A stretch of 64,000 bases of DNA from assembly GCA_047626155.1 (NCBI GenBank), contig JBLHRR010000001.1:1-64000 (forward strand). Reading direction: 5' to 3'. How positions within the stretch are numbered: position 1 is the stretch's first letter; the number at the start of each line of letters is the position of its first letter. The DNA comes from CALGLS01 sp047626155. GTDB taxonomy: Bacteria; Bacteroidota; Bacteroidia; Chitinophagales; Saprospiraceae. This document shows, one piece after another, positions 52,042 through 60,860 of the stretch. The notes beneath the pieces were generated by a model. The model did no database searches. It worked only from the letters and a program-made list of their open reading frames with translations, and was not told the DNA's origin. Made by a program: the position numbers and the translations under genes.

Positions 52042-52190
52042 TTTAGTGTGAGTAACCGCAACGGCGCCACGAAAGCGCAATGTTTTGCTTCTCGTTTCGC
52101 TCGTATGTTTATTTTACCACAAACCTGTCCGCACAACAGGCGGAGGGCACAAAGAAACACAAAGTTTTTTCAATAATGAGTCTCACCAAT
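52042..52190 (+). repeat. Dispersed GTAACC/CACAAAG repeat, copy A
   Basis: Opens TTTAGTGTGAGTAACCGCAA and continues with TTTGCTTCTCGTTTCGCTCG, ACCTGTCCGCACAACAGGCG and GGCACAAAGAAACACAAAGT. Same blocks and order as 57881-58041, including the terminal AATTAACC words. Confidence 0.8.
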
Positions 52191-52197
52191 TAACGAA

Positions 52198-53217
52198 TTA
52201 ACCAATCTCAAGCAAATCCACATACTTCCCAGAAACCCACTTATCCAAAAAGTCAATCCGGTACCAACCATTATCATGCACTTCATGAACAAGCACCTTA
52301 TCATTTTTAAAGAGAACACCCAGTTTTTTGAAATTGCGATCAGGACCAGAGCGAATTTTCAGACCTTTTGGATCATCGTCGTTAACGATTCCATATTGTA
52401 TTTTTCTGAGATAGTAGGAAGAAACCCAACGTTGTTCCTTGCTGATGCGAGACCAGCGGCCCTTCTTTTCATAGACATCAACAACAGATCCTCTATTCAC
52501 AGTACCCATCCATTTTTTACGAACATTAGGTCCGGAGCGAACATTTAGTGCGCTGGCTCTGACAACCAATGCATGGCCGATGGGCTCTTCAAGGGTGTTT
52601 TTAAATACTGTTTTATAATCAGGATATGATTTAAGTTCTTTGGCAATTTTTGGAATGAAGTTCTTCTTGGCATCTTCTACTTTATTGCCACCGAAGAAAG
52701 CGGTACCAGGACAACTTTTGGTGTTTCCTTTTCCATTGGTACGGAGCGTTGTGCGGAGGTCGAACCAGTGGTGATAGACGTTGTGGTCTACATTAGGTGC
52801 TAAGATGAATTTTAAGTTTAATGCAGCATTGACAGTGATGATGCTGTCCCGTTGAGCCTTCGTCATCTCATCCTCCCCTTTATCAAAATTACCCAGATTC
52901 TCAATACAAATGGCCTCATTGTTATGCCCTTTGATACCTGCAGGAGTCTTGCTTAGTGGACGGCTACCTACTATTATCATCCCATCCGGGAAGATCGTAA
53001 TGTGCTGTCCAATATCCGACCAGCCCCGTTCAAACATATGAGAATTTCGCATTCCAATGACTTTCCAGAAATGGTTGTCCCCATCAAAATTGGCGTAAGA
53101 GGGGAGCCAGGTATGGTGATTCTGGATCATGGTCACTTTCCGACTTACGTTTTGTTTTTTCAGCCAGATTTTAAATTCCTCTCGGTTCATTAAGGTGAAT
53201 CCTTGTTGTGTTTTCAT
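52198..53217 (-). CDS. Amidase_2-type N-acetylmuramoyl amidase with two SH3b domains
   Basis: About 339 residues from the ATG 53217 (MKTQQGFTLMNREEF). Residues about 30-190 form an amidase_2/PGRP-like domain (IQNHHTWLPS, DIGQHITIFPDG, ICIENLGNFD, and the Zn-His segment HHWFDLRTT with KSCPGTAFFGG). Two bacterial SH3 domains follow (LNVRSGPNVRKKW, about 215-275, and LKIRSGPDRNFKKLG, about 285-339), which bind peptidoglycan. I see no signal peptide, which is unusual for a self-wall enzyme; it may be a phage-derived lysin-like gene or be released by lysis. Start alternative at 53244. Confidence 0.83.
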   Translation of the reverse strand: MKTQQGFTLMNREEFKIWLKKQNVSRKVTMIQNHHTWLPSYANFDGDNHFWKVIGMRNSHMFERGWSDIGQHITIFPDGMIIVGSRPLSKTPAGIKGHNNEAICIENLGNFDKGEDEMTKAQRDSIITVNAALNLKFILAPNVDHNVYHHWFDLRTTLRTNGKGNTKSCPGTAFFGGNKVEDAKKNFIPKIAKELKSYPDYKTVFKNTLEEPIGHALVVRASALNVRSGPNVRKKWMGTVNRGSVVDVYEKKGRWSRISKEQRWVSSYYLRKIQYGIVNDDDPKGLKIRSGPDRNFKKLGVLFKNDKVLVHEVHDNGWYRIDFLDKWVSGKYVDLLEIG

Positions 53218-53348
53218 TGAATTTTGTTTTAAAGAGGTGAACATTTAATAGCTTTTTTAAGCTATTATCCAAATGTATAATATCTTATAGGAAAACGAAG
53301 AATCCTGACGAAGGTTTCTGTTCGTTTTATTCGTTTATGTCAAATTCC

Positions 53349-53376
53349 TTTGTTTAGGAATAGTTTCTTAAATTTG
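53349..53376 (+). promoter_or_regulatory. Possible promoter of the mutA gene
   Basis: TTTG (53349-53352) and TAAATTTG (53369-53376) with a 16-nt spacer, slightly short of the usual 18-20. It would place the start of transcription near 53382, just before the GTG at 53384 and about 30 bp upstream of the ATG at 53411. Confidence 0.5.
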
Positions 53377-53410
53377 AGCCCTAGTGATTATCAAAAAAAA
53401 AACACCTTCA

Positions 53411-54535
53411 ATGATTCCATTATTTGACAATTTTGAAAAGCAAAGTAAAGCGGAGTGGTTGGCTAAAGTCACTAAAGACTTGAAAGGAAAGCCAATTGAA
53501 TCCCTCGATTGGGCTTTGACGGATGAATTGACCTTTCCTCCTTTCGCCCATGCAGAAGATCGGGACCACAACTTTCCTCCGATTTTCAACAATAAGAATA
53601 CAAATAGCTGGGAGATGGGCGCTCTGGTCTTCGTCACAGATTTTAAAGCTGCCAATACGGAAGCAATTCAATTATTGGAAGCAGGAGCTAATGCGCTTTG
53701 TTTTCATTTGACGCGTACACCTTCCAAATCCGAATTGACAGCACTTCTTGACAATATTCAAATGGAATGGATTTCGACACATTTCAAAGTCAGTCAGGAA
53801 TCCTGGAAACAATTGACGGAGTGCTTTGTAGCGGTGATTCAAGAGAAAGGGCAAGATCCTAAAAAGGTAGCTTGTTCTGTGGATGTGGCTGGGAGTCCGA
53901 TTTCGGAAGCAAAAGAACTAAGTCACTTACGTGAAATAACAAAGCTTTTACCAAAAGGTCATTTCCTAAGTGTAAACACTTGTAATCTCTTTGTTAAAAA
54001 AGAAAAGATAGTAGAAGCCTTAGCGCAAACCATTCATCAAGGAAATCAATTGCTGGTCGCTTTGAACAAAGAAGGTTTGGACTTGAAAGATTATATGCAC
54101 TCCATTCAATTTAACATTAGTATTACAGATAGTTATTTTGTAAACATTGCGGCACTTCGTGCTTTGCGAATTCTTTGGTCGCAAGTTGTAGGTGCTTGGG
54201 AAGAGAGCTTGGATAAGAACGCGACCATCATTGTACATCTGAATGAATCTACTCAGGTGGCGGATGAGAATTATAATAAGATAAAGGCGGGGGCACAAGC
54301 TATGGCTGCGGTTATTGGTGGAGCAGATCGCTTGTATATTTATCCTTCTGATGCTATTGAAAATAAAGGAGGTTCTGCTTTTACGCAGCGGATTGCTTTG
54401 AATGTGCAGCATCTGATGCAGTTGGAGAGCTATATGGATCGGGTGGTTGATCCTGGGGCGGGGAGTTATTATGTGGAGGAGATGACGGAGCGGATTGGGG
54501 CTGGGGCTTGGGGGAGGTTTTGTGGGATGGGGTGA
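53411..54535 (+). pseudogene. mutA: Methylmalonyl-CoA mutase small subunit, 3'-truncated
   Basis: A 374-residue product starting MIPLFDNFEKQSKAEW. The sequence is the N-terminal TIM-barrel part of the MutA (beta) subunit of methylmalonyl-CoA mutase: LDWALTDELTFPPFAHAEDR, GANALCFHLTR, GPNTVVDPGAGSYYVEEMTE-like end (here VVDPGAGSYYVEE). After YYVEEMTERIGAGAW the sequence becomes Gly-rich noise (ending FCGMG), whereas the family continues for at least 80 more residues, and many members have a further domain. The 3' end is therefore lost. Downstream is a KilA-N remnant. A GTG start at 53384 adds nine residues. It may still make a truncated protein. Confidence 0.75.
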
Positions 54536-54543
54536 GGAGTTGA

Positions 54544-55063
54544 TTGATATCACTAAGAAATTGGATGCGGAATAGAAATACTGTGGAATTTATTGGTTTG
54601 GGGAAGAGCCCTCATAGTCTAAATTTTAATGGTGTCGAATTCGATAGGTTTAGAAAAGAAGCAGGTCTAAATAGCTAAAGATCATATCGTTCCTAAATCG
54701 AGTTATAAAAAAAAAATACAGAATGGTTACTATATGCAGAAGAAGCAGATATTCTTAATGTTGCAATATTTAATTGTTCAGCAAAAGACTGGAGAACTGC
54801 AAACCCAAATCATGTTAAAAAAGGGTTGAACATTAGAGACTTTGCTAGCATAAATGAATTAGTGGTTCTTTCAAATATGGAGAATATAAATGCCTTACTA
54901 ATTGAAAAAAAATATTGATAAATCAGAAAGGCTCAAAGAATTAAGTCGATTGTCAAAAAAACAACTGAAAACTTTAGATGCCGTTAGTATTATTAAATCC
55001 ATTAAAAAGGAAGATGAAACAACCTACATTGATGCTGAGAGAAAGGATGATAATAATGGATAA
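54544..55063 (+). pseudogene. KilA-N-type gene remnant with internal deletion and frameshifts
   Basis: Three frame pieces. 54544-54678: NWMRNRNTVEFIGL and NFNGVEFDRFRKEAGLNS, the start of a KilA-N DNA-binding domain. 54679-54918: after a deletion of about 100 residues, KDHIVPKSSYKKK, then a slip at an A10 run (54707-54716), then WLLYAEEADILNVAIFNCSAK and NIRDFASINELVVLSNMENINALLI, the family's C-terminal part. 54919-55063: a further shift, KSERLKELSRLSKKQ, ending DDNNG. KilA-N proteins are DNA-binding proteins of phages and mobile elements, also found near defence genes. The gene cannot be functional. Confidence 0.75.
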
Positions 55064-55131
55064 AATAACCTAGGGTCGCTAGGTTATCATAATTGTTGAT
55101 ACGAACGTTGTTTGGTATCGTTAAAAAAAGT

Positions 55132-55210
55132 AAAAAAACGAGCAGCCAACCGAGGCGAAATAGCAATCCGAGTAATGAGCACCGCCCGCCAAATGGGAAT
55201 CAAAACCGTA
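55132..55210 (+). repeat. Copy of the biotin carboxylase gene start
   Basis: 55144-55210 matches 56425-56491 (the 5' end of the downstream biotin carboxylase gene) at 65 of 67 positions (differences in the CCCGYCAAATGGGMATC stretch). It is followed by non-matching sequence and an early stop. A duplicated gene start without the rest of the gene. Confidence 0.85.
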
Positions 55211-55223
55211 TTATGTTAAGGTA

Positions 55224-55281
55224 ATGACTGAGCGGATTTGGGATTGGGCTTGCTTTTCTTTGCGGGTTTGGGTCGAAGGAG
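55224..55281 (+). repeat. Diverged copy of the mutA 3' end
   Basis: ATGACTGAGCGGATTTGGGA and following bases match 54482-54510 of mutA at 25 of 29 positions (ATGACGGAGCGGATTGGGGC), with weaker similarity to about 55281. It lies directly after the duplicated biotin carboxylase start. Confidence 0.55.
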
Positions 55282-55311
55282 AGGTACTTACCTCTTAGCT
55301 AGTTTGTAAAA

Positions 55312-55923
55312 ATGAAATTCATGTTACTAAAACAAAAGGATGGATCCGAAACGAGAATTTTTAAAATCATTGATAATGGATTAAAAATAGTTGAGAAAAG
55401 TGAATTTGGGGAAATTGAAAGAATAGTAGCATTTGAATCAATTTCAAATGATTTTGTGAAATTAAAATTCAATCCAGTTCATTGGATAATATTATCTGTT
55501 GTCGTAGTGTTATTTATTATCTCAGGTTTTTTTTTGAAATTATTTGGTATTGAAGGAGAAGGAAGGTTCTACTATTATCTTATAATATTTTTGACTGGAG
55601 GACTCTCTTCAATTCTTTTCTACGGAAAAAATGAAACGGTCTTATCGTGCTATGGAGAAGAAGGGATTGAGTTCTACAAAGACAAGCCAACAAAATCTGA
55701 ATTTGATTCTTTTTTTAAAGAATTATTCGAAAAAAGAAATGAAGTTTTAAAAGAGAAACATGGTATTGTGAGTGAATTTATTTCGTATAAAGAACAAATT
55801 GAAAAATTCAATTTACTTCATTCATTGGGAGTAATTAGCCTAGATGAATTTAATGAATTTAAAGATCAATTAAATTTATTAGCAAAAAAGGATGATGATG
55901 AAATTAAGTTTAATCTTAATTGA
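55312..55923 (+). CDS. Two-helix membrane protein with short SHOCT-like tail, unknown
   Basis: A 203-residue protein, AT-rich coding sequence. Residues 1-60 are soluble (LLKQKDGSETRIF), helices at about 62-85 and 90-112, then a charged cytoplasmic tail with a C-terminal segment LHSLGVISLDEFNEFKDQL (about 168-186) resembling a SHOCT motif (short C-terminal domain used for oligomerisation). No function assigned. Lies between duplicated fragments and the biotin carboxylase gene, so it is probably part of the inserted segment. Confidence 0.68.
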   Translation: MKFMLLKQKDGSETRIFKIIDNGLKIVEKSEFGEIERIVAFESISNDFVKLKFNPVHWIILSVVVVLFIISGFFLKLFGIEGEGRFYYYLIIFLTGGLSSILFYGKNETVLSCYGEEGIEFYKDKPTKSEFDSFFKELFEKRNEVLKEKHGIVSEFISYKEQIEKFNLLHSLGVISLDEFNEFKDQLNLLAKKDDDEIKFNLN

Positions 55924-55987
55924 AAATTTTTTTTATCTAACAAAGAAGATAATACCCTGAAAGAATAAATACTAAAAGGCACTCTAA

Positions 55988-56389
55988 ATGAAGCGATTGG
56001 AAGTAATAAATGAGACTTATTATAATGGATTAATCGGCATTTTGAGTGCCTTGGTTTTCTACAATATATGTGTAGCACTTACGACTTTTAGTTATATTGG
56101 ACTATTGCCAATTTTAATCCAATCAGCATTGATTTATTTGTTGATTACAAAGAATACCATAAGTGAAAAGGCAATTAAAATTTGGCTAATAGTATTTTTC
56201 TTTGCAGCTCCGGGAATAAAGATTACCGGGATTGGAATGCAGGCCTGGGCAAAGTATATGAAAGGTGAAGAAAACGCCTTAGAAATGCTTACATCAAATA
56301 AAGTAATATATTCCTTGCTTTTTATTGTAATAGGAATAATAATTTGGGTTCTAAATAAGGACTTTGGAGAATTGAGAACTGATAAATAA
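55988..56389 (+). CDS. Small four-helix membrane protein, unknown
   Basis: A 133-residue membrane protein with hydrophobic segments near residues 14-33, 36-53, 60-80 and 105-125. AT-rich, Ile-rich. No family recognised. It follows the SHOCT-like gene by 64 bp in the same direction and ends 18 bp before biotin carboxylase; probably belongs to the inserted segment. Confidence 0.65.
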   Translation: MKRLEVINETYYNGLIGILSALVFYNICVALTTFSYIGLLPILIQSALIYLLITKNTISEKAIKIWLIVFFFAAPGIKITGIGMQAWAKYMKGEENALEMLTSNKVIYSLLFIVIGIIIWVLNKDFGELRTDK

Positions 56390-56407
56390 ACAAGAAAACA
56401 ATTCACA

Positions 56408-57880
56408 ATGAAAAAAATACTAGTAGCCAACCGAGGCGAAATAGCAATCCGAGTAATGAGCACCGCCCGTCAAATGGGCATCAAAACCGTAGCCGTATAC
56501 TCCGAAGCAGATCGTAACGCACCACACGTCCGTTACGCAGATGAAGCAGTATTGTTAGGTCCAGCCCCATCCTCCGAATCTTACCTCGTAATGGACAAGA
56601 TCATAGCAGCCGCAAAGGCCACCGGAGCAGATGGAATCCACCCAGGCTACGGCTTCCTCAGTGAAAACGCTGTCTTTGCTAACAAAGTAACCGCAAACGG
56701 AATCACCTTTATCGGCCCGAACACGCACGCCATAGAAGTCATGGGTTCAAAGCTAGCGGCAAAAGAAGCGGTTTTGAAATACGACATCCCAATGGTTCCC
56801 GGCATTGACAAAGCCGTAACAGATGTAGAAGTTGCCAAAAAAGTAGCAAAGGATATTGGTTTCCCAATCCTAATAAAAGCCTCCGCCGGTGGTGGTGGAA
56901 AAGGAATGCGCGTAGTGGAAAACATGGAGGAACTTCCGAGTCAAATGGAACGAGCGATCAGTGAAGCGATATCGGCGTTCGGAGACGGTTCTGTTTTCGT
57001 AGAGAAATACGTAAGCTCTCCAAGGCACATCGAAATACAAATCCTAGCAGACCGACACGATAATGTTCTATATCTTTTCGAAAGAGAATGCAGCATTCAA
57101 AGAAGACACCAGAAAGTAGTAGAAGAAGCACCATCTGTAGTGTTGACCCCGGAGCTTAGAAAGGCTATGGGAGAAGCTGCCGTAATGGTAGCCAGAGCCT
57201 GCGATTACGAAGGAGCCGGAACTGTAGAGTTCTTGTTAGATGAAAATTTGAACTTCTACTTCCTAGAAATGAACACCCGCTTGCAAGTAGAACATCCAGT
57301 AACAGAATTGATTACCGGAATTGACTTAGTCGAACAGCAAATCAGAGTGGCCAGAGGCGAAAAGTTATCCATGACTCAGGATGATTTAACAATCAAAGGA
57401 CATGCGCTGGAATTAAGAATTTATGCAGAAGATCCCCTGAATGATTTCCTTCCAAGCACTGGAACCTTGGACGTTTATAAAAGACCAACTGGAGAAGGTG
57501 TTCGCCTCGATGATGGTTATGAAGAAGGAATGGAGATCCCGATTTATTATGATCCGATGCTGGCGAAGTTGATAACTTATGGAGCCACTCGGGAAGAGGC
57601 GTTGATGAGAATGCGGAAGGCTATTTTGGACTATAAAATCGAAGGAGTACAAACTACTTTACCTTTCGGAAAATTTGTTTTTGAAAACGAACATTTTATT
57701 AGTGGAGATTTTGATACGCATTTTGTAAGGAACTATTATACTGCGGAAAAGATGAAAGAGGCATTTAAGGAAGAGGCGGAGATTGCTGCGGTGTTGGGTG
57801 ACTTTTTGTATTCGGAGTATCGGGAGAAGTTGAAGGTGGCGGATACTGAGGGAGGGGATTGGAGGCAGAATCGGGGGTGA
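56408..57880 (+). CDS. Biotin carboxylase subunit (acetyl/propionyl-CoA carboxylase alpha)
   Basis: A 490-residue biotin carboxylase. It loads CO2 onto the biotin carrier for acetyl-CoA or propionyl-CoA carboxylase. N-terminus KKILVANRGEIAIRVM, ATP-grasp loop ASAGGGGKGMRVV (about 160-172), HIEIQILAD, ERECSIQRRHQK, and the active-site FLEMNTRLQVEHPVTE. Complete, but it lacks a biotin carrier domain, which must be a separate protein outside the window. Next to mutA and mutB the propionyl-CoA role is more likely. Its first 84 bp are duplicated upstream at 55132-55210. Confidence 0.92.
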   Translation: MKKILVANRGEIAIRVMSTARQMGIKTVAVYSEADRNAPHVRYADEAVLLGPAPSSESYLVMDKIIAAAKATGADGIHPGYGFLSENAVFANKVTANGITFIGPNTHAIEVMGSKLAAKEAVLKYDIPMVPGIDKAVTDVEVAKKVAKDIGFPILIKASAGGGGKGMRVVENMEELPSQMERAISEAISAFGDGSVFVEKYVSSPRHIEIQILADRHDNVLYLFERECSIQRRHQKVVEEAPSVVLTPELRKAMGEAAVMVARACDYEGAGTVEFLLDENLNFYFLEMNTRLQVEHPVTELITGIDLVEQQIRVARGEKLSMTQDDLTIKGHALELRIYAEDPLNDFLPSTGTLDVYKRPTGEGVRLDDGYEEGMEIPIYYDPMLAKLITYGATREEALMRMRKAILDYKIEGVQTTLPFGKFVFENEHFISGDFDTHFVRNYYTAEKMKEAFKEEAEIAAVLGDFLYSEYREKLKVADTEGGDWRQNRG

Positions 57881-58041
57881 TTTAGTGTGGGGTAACCGTA
57901 ACGGCGCTACGAGGACGCTACGTTTTTTTCTCGCTTTGCTCGAAGTTTTTATTTAACCATGAACCTGTCCGCTCTCAGGCGGAGGGCACAAAGAGGCACA
58001 AAGTTTTTCTTATTACTTAAGTGTAATGTTTAATGAATTAA
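57881..58041 (+). repeat. Dispersed GTAACC/CACAAAG repeat, copy B
   Basis: Begins directly after the biotin carboxylase stop codon: TTTAGTGTGGGGTAACCGTA, then CTCGCTTTGCTCGAAGTTTT, ACCTGTCCGCTCTCAGGCGG and GGCACAAAGAGGCACAAAGT, ending AATTAACC. Matches copy A (52042) over its whole length and copy C (17119, inverted) in blocks. Confidence 0.82.
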
Positions 58042-58050
58042 CCAAAACAC

Positions 58051-60177
58051 ATGAAGCAACCGGATTTTAAAAATATAGCTTTCAAACGCTCTACGACTTC
58101 ATCAGCAGCTGGGGAAGAGAAGACCTGGTTGAGCCCGGAAGGTATTGACATAAAGAGTCATTATAATGCCAGCCAACAAGAGTCTTACGAACACCTTGGT
58201 TTCATAGCTGGGATTGCACCTAACTTGCGTGGGCCCTACAGTTCGATGTATGCGGTTCGTCCCTGGACCATCCGGCAATATGCTGGTTTTTCTACCGCAG
58301 AGAAAAGTAATGCTTTTTATCGACGGAATTTGGGGCAAGGACAAAAGGGACTTTCTGTAGCTTTTGATTTGGCGACGCACCGTGGTTATGATTCAGACCA
58401 TCCGAGAGTGACGGGAGATGTTGGAATGGCGGGAGTGGCGATTGATACGGTGGAAGATATGAAGACTTTGTTCGATCAGATTCCATTGGATAAGATGTCG
58501 GTTTCTATGACGATGAATGGAGCGGTGTTGCCGATTATGGCTTTTTACATTGTAGCAGCTGAGGAACAGGGTATTGCAAAAGAATTGTTATCGGGGACCA
58601 TTCAGAATGATATTTTGAAGGAGTTCATGGTTCGAAATACTTACATCTATCCGCCACAACCTTCTATGCGGATCGTTGGGGATATATTTGAGTATGCGGC
58701 TAAGAATATTCCTAAGTTCAATTCCATTAGTATCTCTGGTTATCACATGCATGAGGCGGGTGCTTCGGCGGATATTGAATTGGCTTACACTTTAGCAGAT
58801 GGTTTAGAATATATAAAAACAGGATTGAAGGCTGGATTGTCCATAGATGAATTTGCTCCTCGATTGTCCTTCTTCTGGGGCATTGGGATGAATCATTTTA
58901 TGGAGATTGCGAAGATGCGAGCGGCCAGAATGTTGTGGGCTAAGATTGTCAAACAATTCAATCCAGCGAATCCGAAATCTATGGCATTGCGTACGCATTG
59001 TCAGACTTCCGGCTGGAGTTTGACGGCGCAAGATCCTTTTAATAACATTGCTCGTACAACGATAGAGGCGATGGCTGCTGTTTTTGGTGGGACACAATCT
59101 TTGCATACTAATTCCTTGGATGAAGCCATTGCATTGCCTACGGATTTTTCTGCTAAAATTGCTAGAGATACGCAGAAGTATTTACAAACGGAGACCGATA
59201 TTACTAAGGTGGTTGACCCTTGGGGTGGTTCTTATTATGTAGAATATTTGACCCATGAAATAGCTCAGAAAGCTTGGGCTTTAATTGAAGAAGTGGAAGC
59301 GCACGGTGGGATGACGAAAGCGATTGAAGCTGGTTTGCCTAAAATGAGAATTGAAGAAGTTGCCGCTAAAAAACAGGCGCGAATTGATAGTGGTGTAGAT
59401 AAAATAATCGGAGTCAATATTTTCCAAACAGAAGAAGAAGGGGAGGCGATTGATGTTTTGTCTGTAGATAATTCAGCGGTTCGGAAAAGCCAGTTGGCGA
59501 AATTGGCGAAAGTGAAAGCGGAACGAAATGAAGCAGCTGTAACAAAAAGCTTACAAGCGATTACGGATTGTGCCAAAACCAAGGAGGGTAACTTGATGGA
59601 ATGTGCGGTAGAAGCTGCACGTCTGCGCGCCACACTCGGAGAAATATCGGATGCCATGGAAAAAGAATTCGGACGATACAAAGCAAATAACAAAACCATT
59701 CAAGGCGCTTACGCCAGTGTCTTGAAAGATGACACGGCTTTCAAGGAAGCCATTGCGTTATCGGATAAATTCGCAGAACAGGAGGGGAGAAGACCAAGAA
59801 TAATGGTCGCCAAGTTAGGACAGGATGGTCACGACCGGGGCGCAAAAGTAATCGCTACTTCCTTCGCAGACATCGGGTTTGATGTAGATGTAGGACCATT
59901 GTTTCAAACGCCAGAAGAGGCGGCGAGACAGGCTATTGAAAATGATGTTCATATTTTAGGAATTTCTTCTTTGGCGGCTGGGCATAAAACTTTGGTTCCT
60001 CAAGTCATCGAAGCGCTTAAGAAGATGGGGCGACCTGATATCTTGGTGGTGACTGGTGGGGTTATTCCTCCGCAGGATTATGACTTTTTGTTTGAAGCTG
60101 GGGTGGCTGGGGTCTTTGGTCCTGGGACGGTGATTTCGAAGGCGGCGGCGGAGATATTGGGGATTATGATTGGGTGA
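58051..60177 (+). CDS. mutB: Methylmalonyl-CoA mutase large subunit
   Basis: A 708-residue, complete MutB. It interconverts succinyl-CoA and methylmalonyl-CoA with adenosylcobalamin. Substrate barrel: RPWTIRQYAGFSTAEKSN (near 70-87), FDLATHRGYDSDHPRV, HCQTSGWSLTAQDPFNN, VDPWGGSYYVEYLT. C-terminal B12 domain: GQDGHDRGAKV with the cobalt-ligand His, ISSLAAGHKTL and TGGVIPPQD. Both domains are intact, in contrast to the truncated mutA upstream. In the family the functional enzyme is an alpha/beta heterodimer; a homodimer also exists in some lineages. Confidence 0.95.
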   Translation: MKQPDFKNIAFKRSTTSSAAGEEKTWLSPEGIDIKSHYNASQQESYEHLGFIAGIAPNLRGPYSSMYAVRPWTIRQYAGFSTAEKSNAFYRRNLGQGQKGLSVAFDLATHRGYDSDHPRVTGDVGMAGVAIDTVEDMKTLFDQIPLDKMSVSMTMNGAVLPIMAFYIVAAEEQGIAKELLSGTIQNDILKEFMVRNTYIYPPQPSMRIVGDIFEYAAKNIPKFNSISISGYHMHEAGASADIELAYTLADGLEYIKTGLKAGLSIDEFAPRLSFFWGIGMNHFMEIAKMRAARMLWAKIVKQFNPANPKSMALRTHCQTSGWSLTAQDPFNNIARTTIEAMAAVFGGTQSLHTNSLDEAIALPTDFSAKIARDTQKYLQTETDITKVVDPWGGSYYVEYLTHEIAQKAWALIEEVEAHGGMTKAIEAGLPKMRIEEVAAKKQARIDSGVDKIIGVNIFQTEEEGEAIDVLSVDNSAVRKSQLAKLAKVKAERNEAAVTKSLQAITDCAKTKEGNLMECAVEAARLRATLGEISDAMEKEFGRYKANNKTIQGAYASVLKDDTAFKEAIALSDKFAEQEGRRPRIMVAKLGQDGHDRGAKVIATSFADIGFDVDVGPLFQTPEEAARQAIENDVHILGISSLAAGHKTLVPQVIEALKKMGRPDILVVTGGVIPPQDYDFLFEAGVAGVFGPGTVISKAAAEILGIMIG

Positions 60178-60238
60178 TAAGTATATCTGAAGTTCATTTT
60201 GCTTGAACGATAAACAAATTTTCAATATTTACAACTAT

Positions 60239-60860
60239 ATGAATATAAGAACTCGATTATTAATTACCAGCTTATTTTTTTCAGTATTTAATCTTACTTC
60301 GCAAGTTACTATTGAGTGGCAGAAATCTCTGGGAGGATCTAGTACTGATGCGGGCTGTTCTATTGAACAAACCTTGGATGGCGGATATATTGTGGGCAGG
60401 TTCTACCAAATCGACAAATGGTGATGTAACAAATAGTAAAGGAAAGTTTGATTATTGGGTTTTTAAATTATCGAGTAAGGGGACGATTGTTTGGCAAAAG
60501 ACATTAGGAGGTAAGGGTGGCGATTTTGCAACTTCTATTCAGCAAGCAAAAGATGGTGGATATATAGTCGTTGGATATACCAGTGCCACTAGTAGACACA
60601 TTGGAAAAAGAAATGATGACGTAACCGGATTCCATGGCAAGATGGATTACTGGCTTGTAAAGCTAACAAGTAATGGAGAAATTGCTTGGCAGAAATGTCT
60701 TGGAGGAACAGAAAACGATATCGCATCTTCTGTCCAGCAAACTAGCGATGGAGGATATGTTATTGTTGGAATTTCTAATTCTAAAGATGGGGATCTAAGG
60801 GATAACAAAGGAAAAGACGATATTTGGGTGGTTAAGTTACTACCAAGTAAAAAGAAATAG
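60239..60860 (+). pseudogene. Frameshifted secreted repeat protein
   Basis: ATG at 60239 opens a signal peptide (LFFSVFNLTSQ) and a repeat protein with tandem units W-Q-K-S/T-L-G-G-x-x-x-D and DGGYIVxG, about 60 residues each. At 60394-60396 an extra G (GGG) shifts the frame after DGGYIV; the rest continues in the next frame (AGSTKSTNGDV ... ends KKK) to 60860. Restored length would be about 206 residues with three units. Full-length family members normally carry more repeats and a sorting domain; here both are absent, so it is also truncated. Confidence 0.75.

Noticed and set aside
52021..52080. 20-residue extension of the phosphodiesterase
   Set aside because: It overlaps dispersed repeat DNA; the family begins with MRIGLLSDTH.
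54020..54553. Minus-strand open frame of 177 codons across mutA
   Set aside because: Antisense to a clear methylmalonyl-CoA mutase sequence; no family-like content.
60312..60394. Separate gene starting MSGRNLWEDL
   Set aside because: This is the wrong frame of the preceding signal-peptide-bearing gene; the coherent repeat sequence continues only after the shift at 60395.
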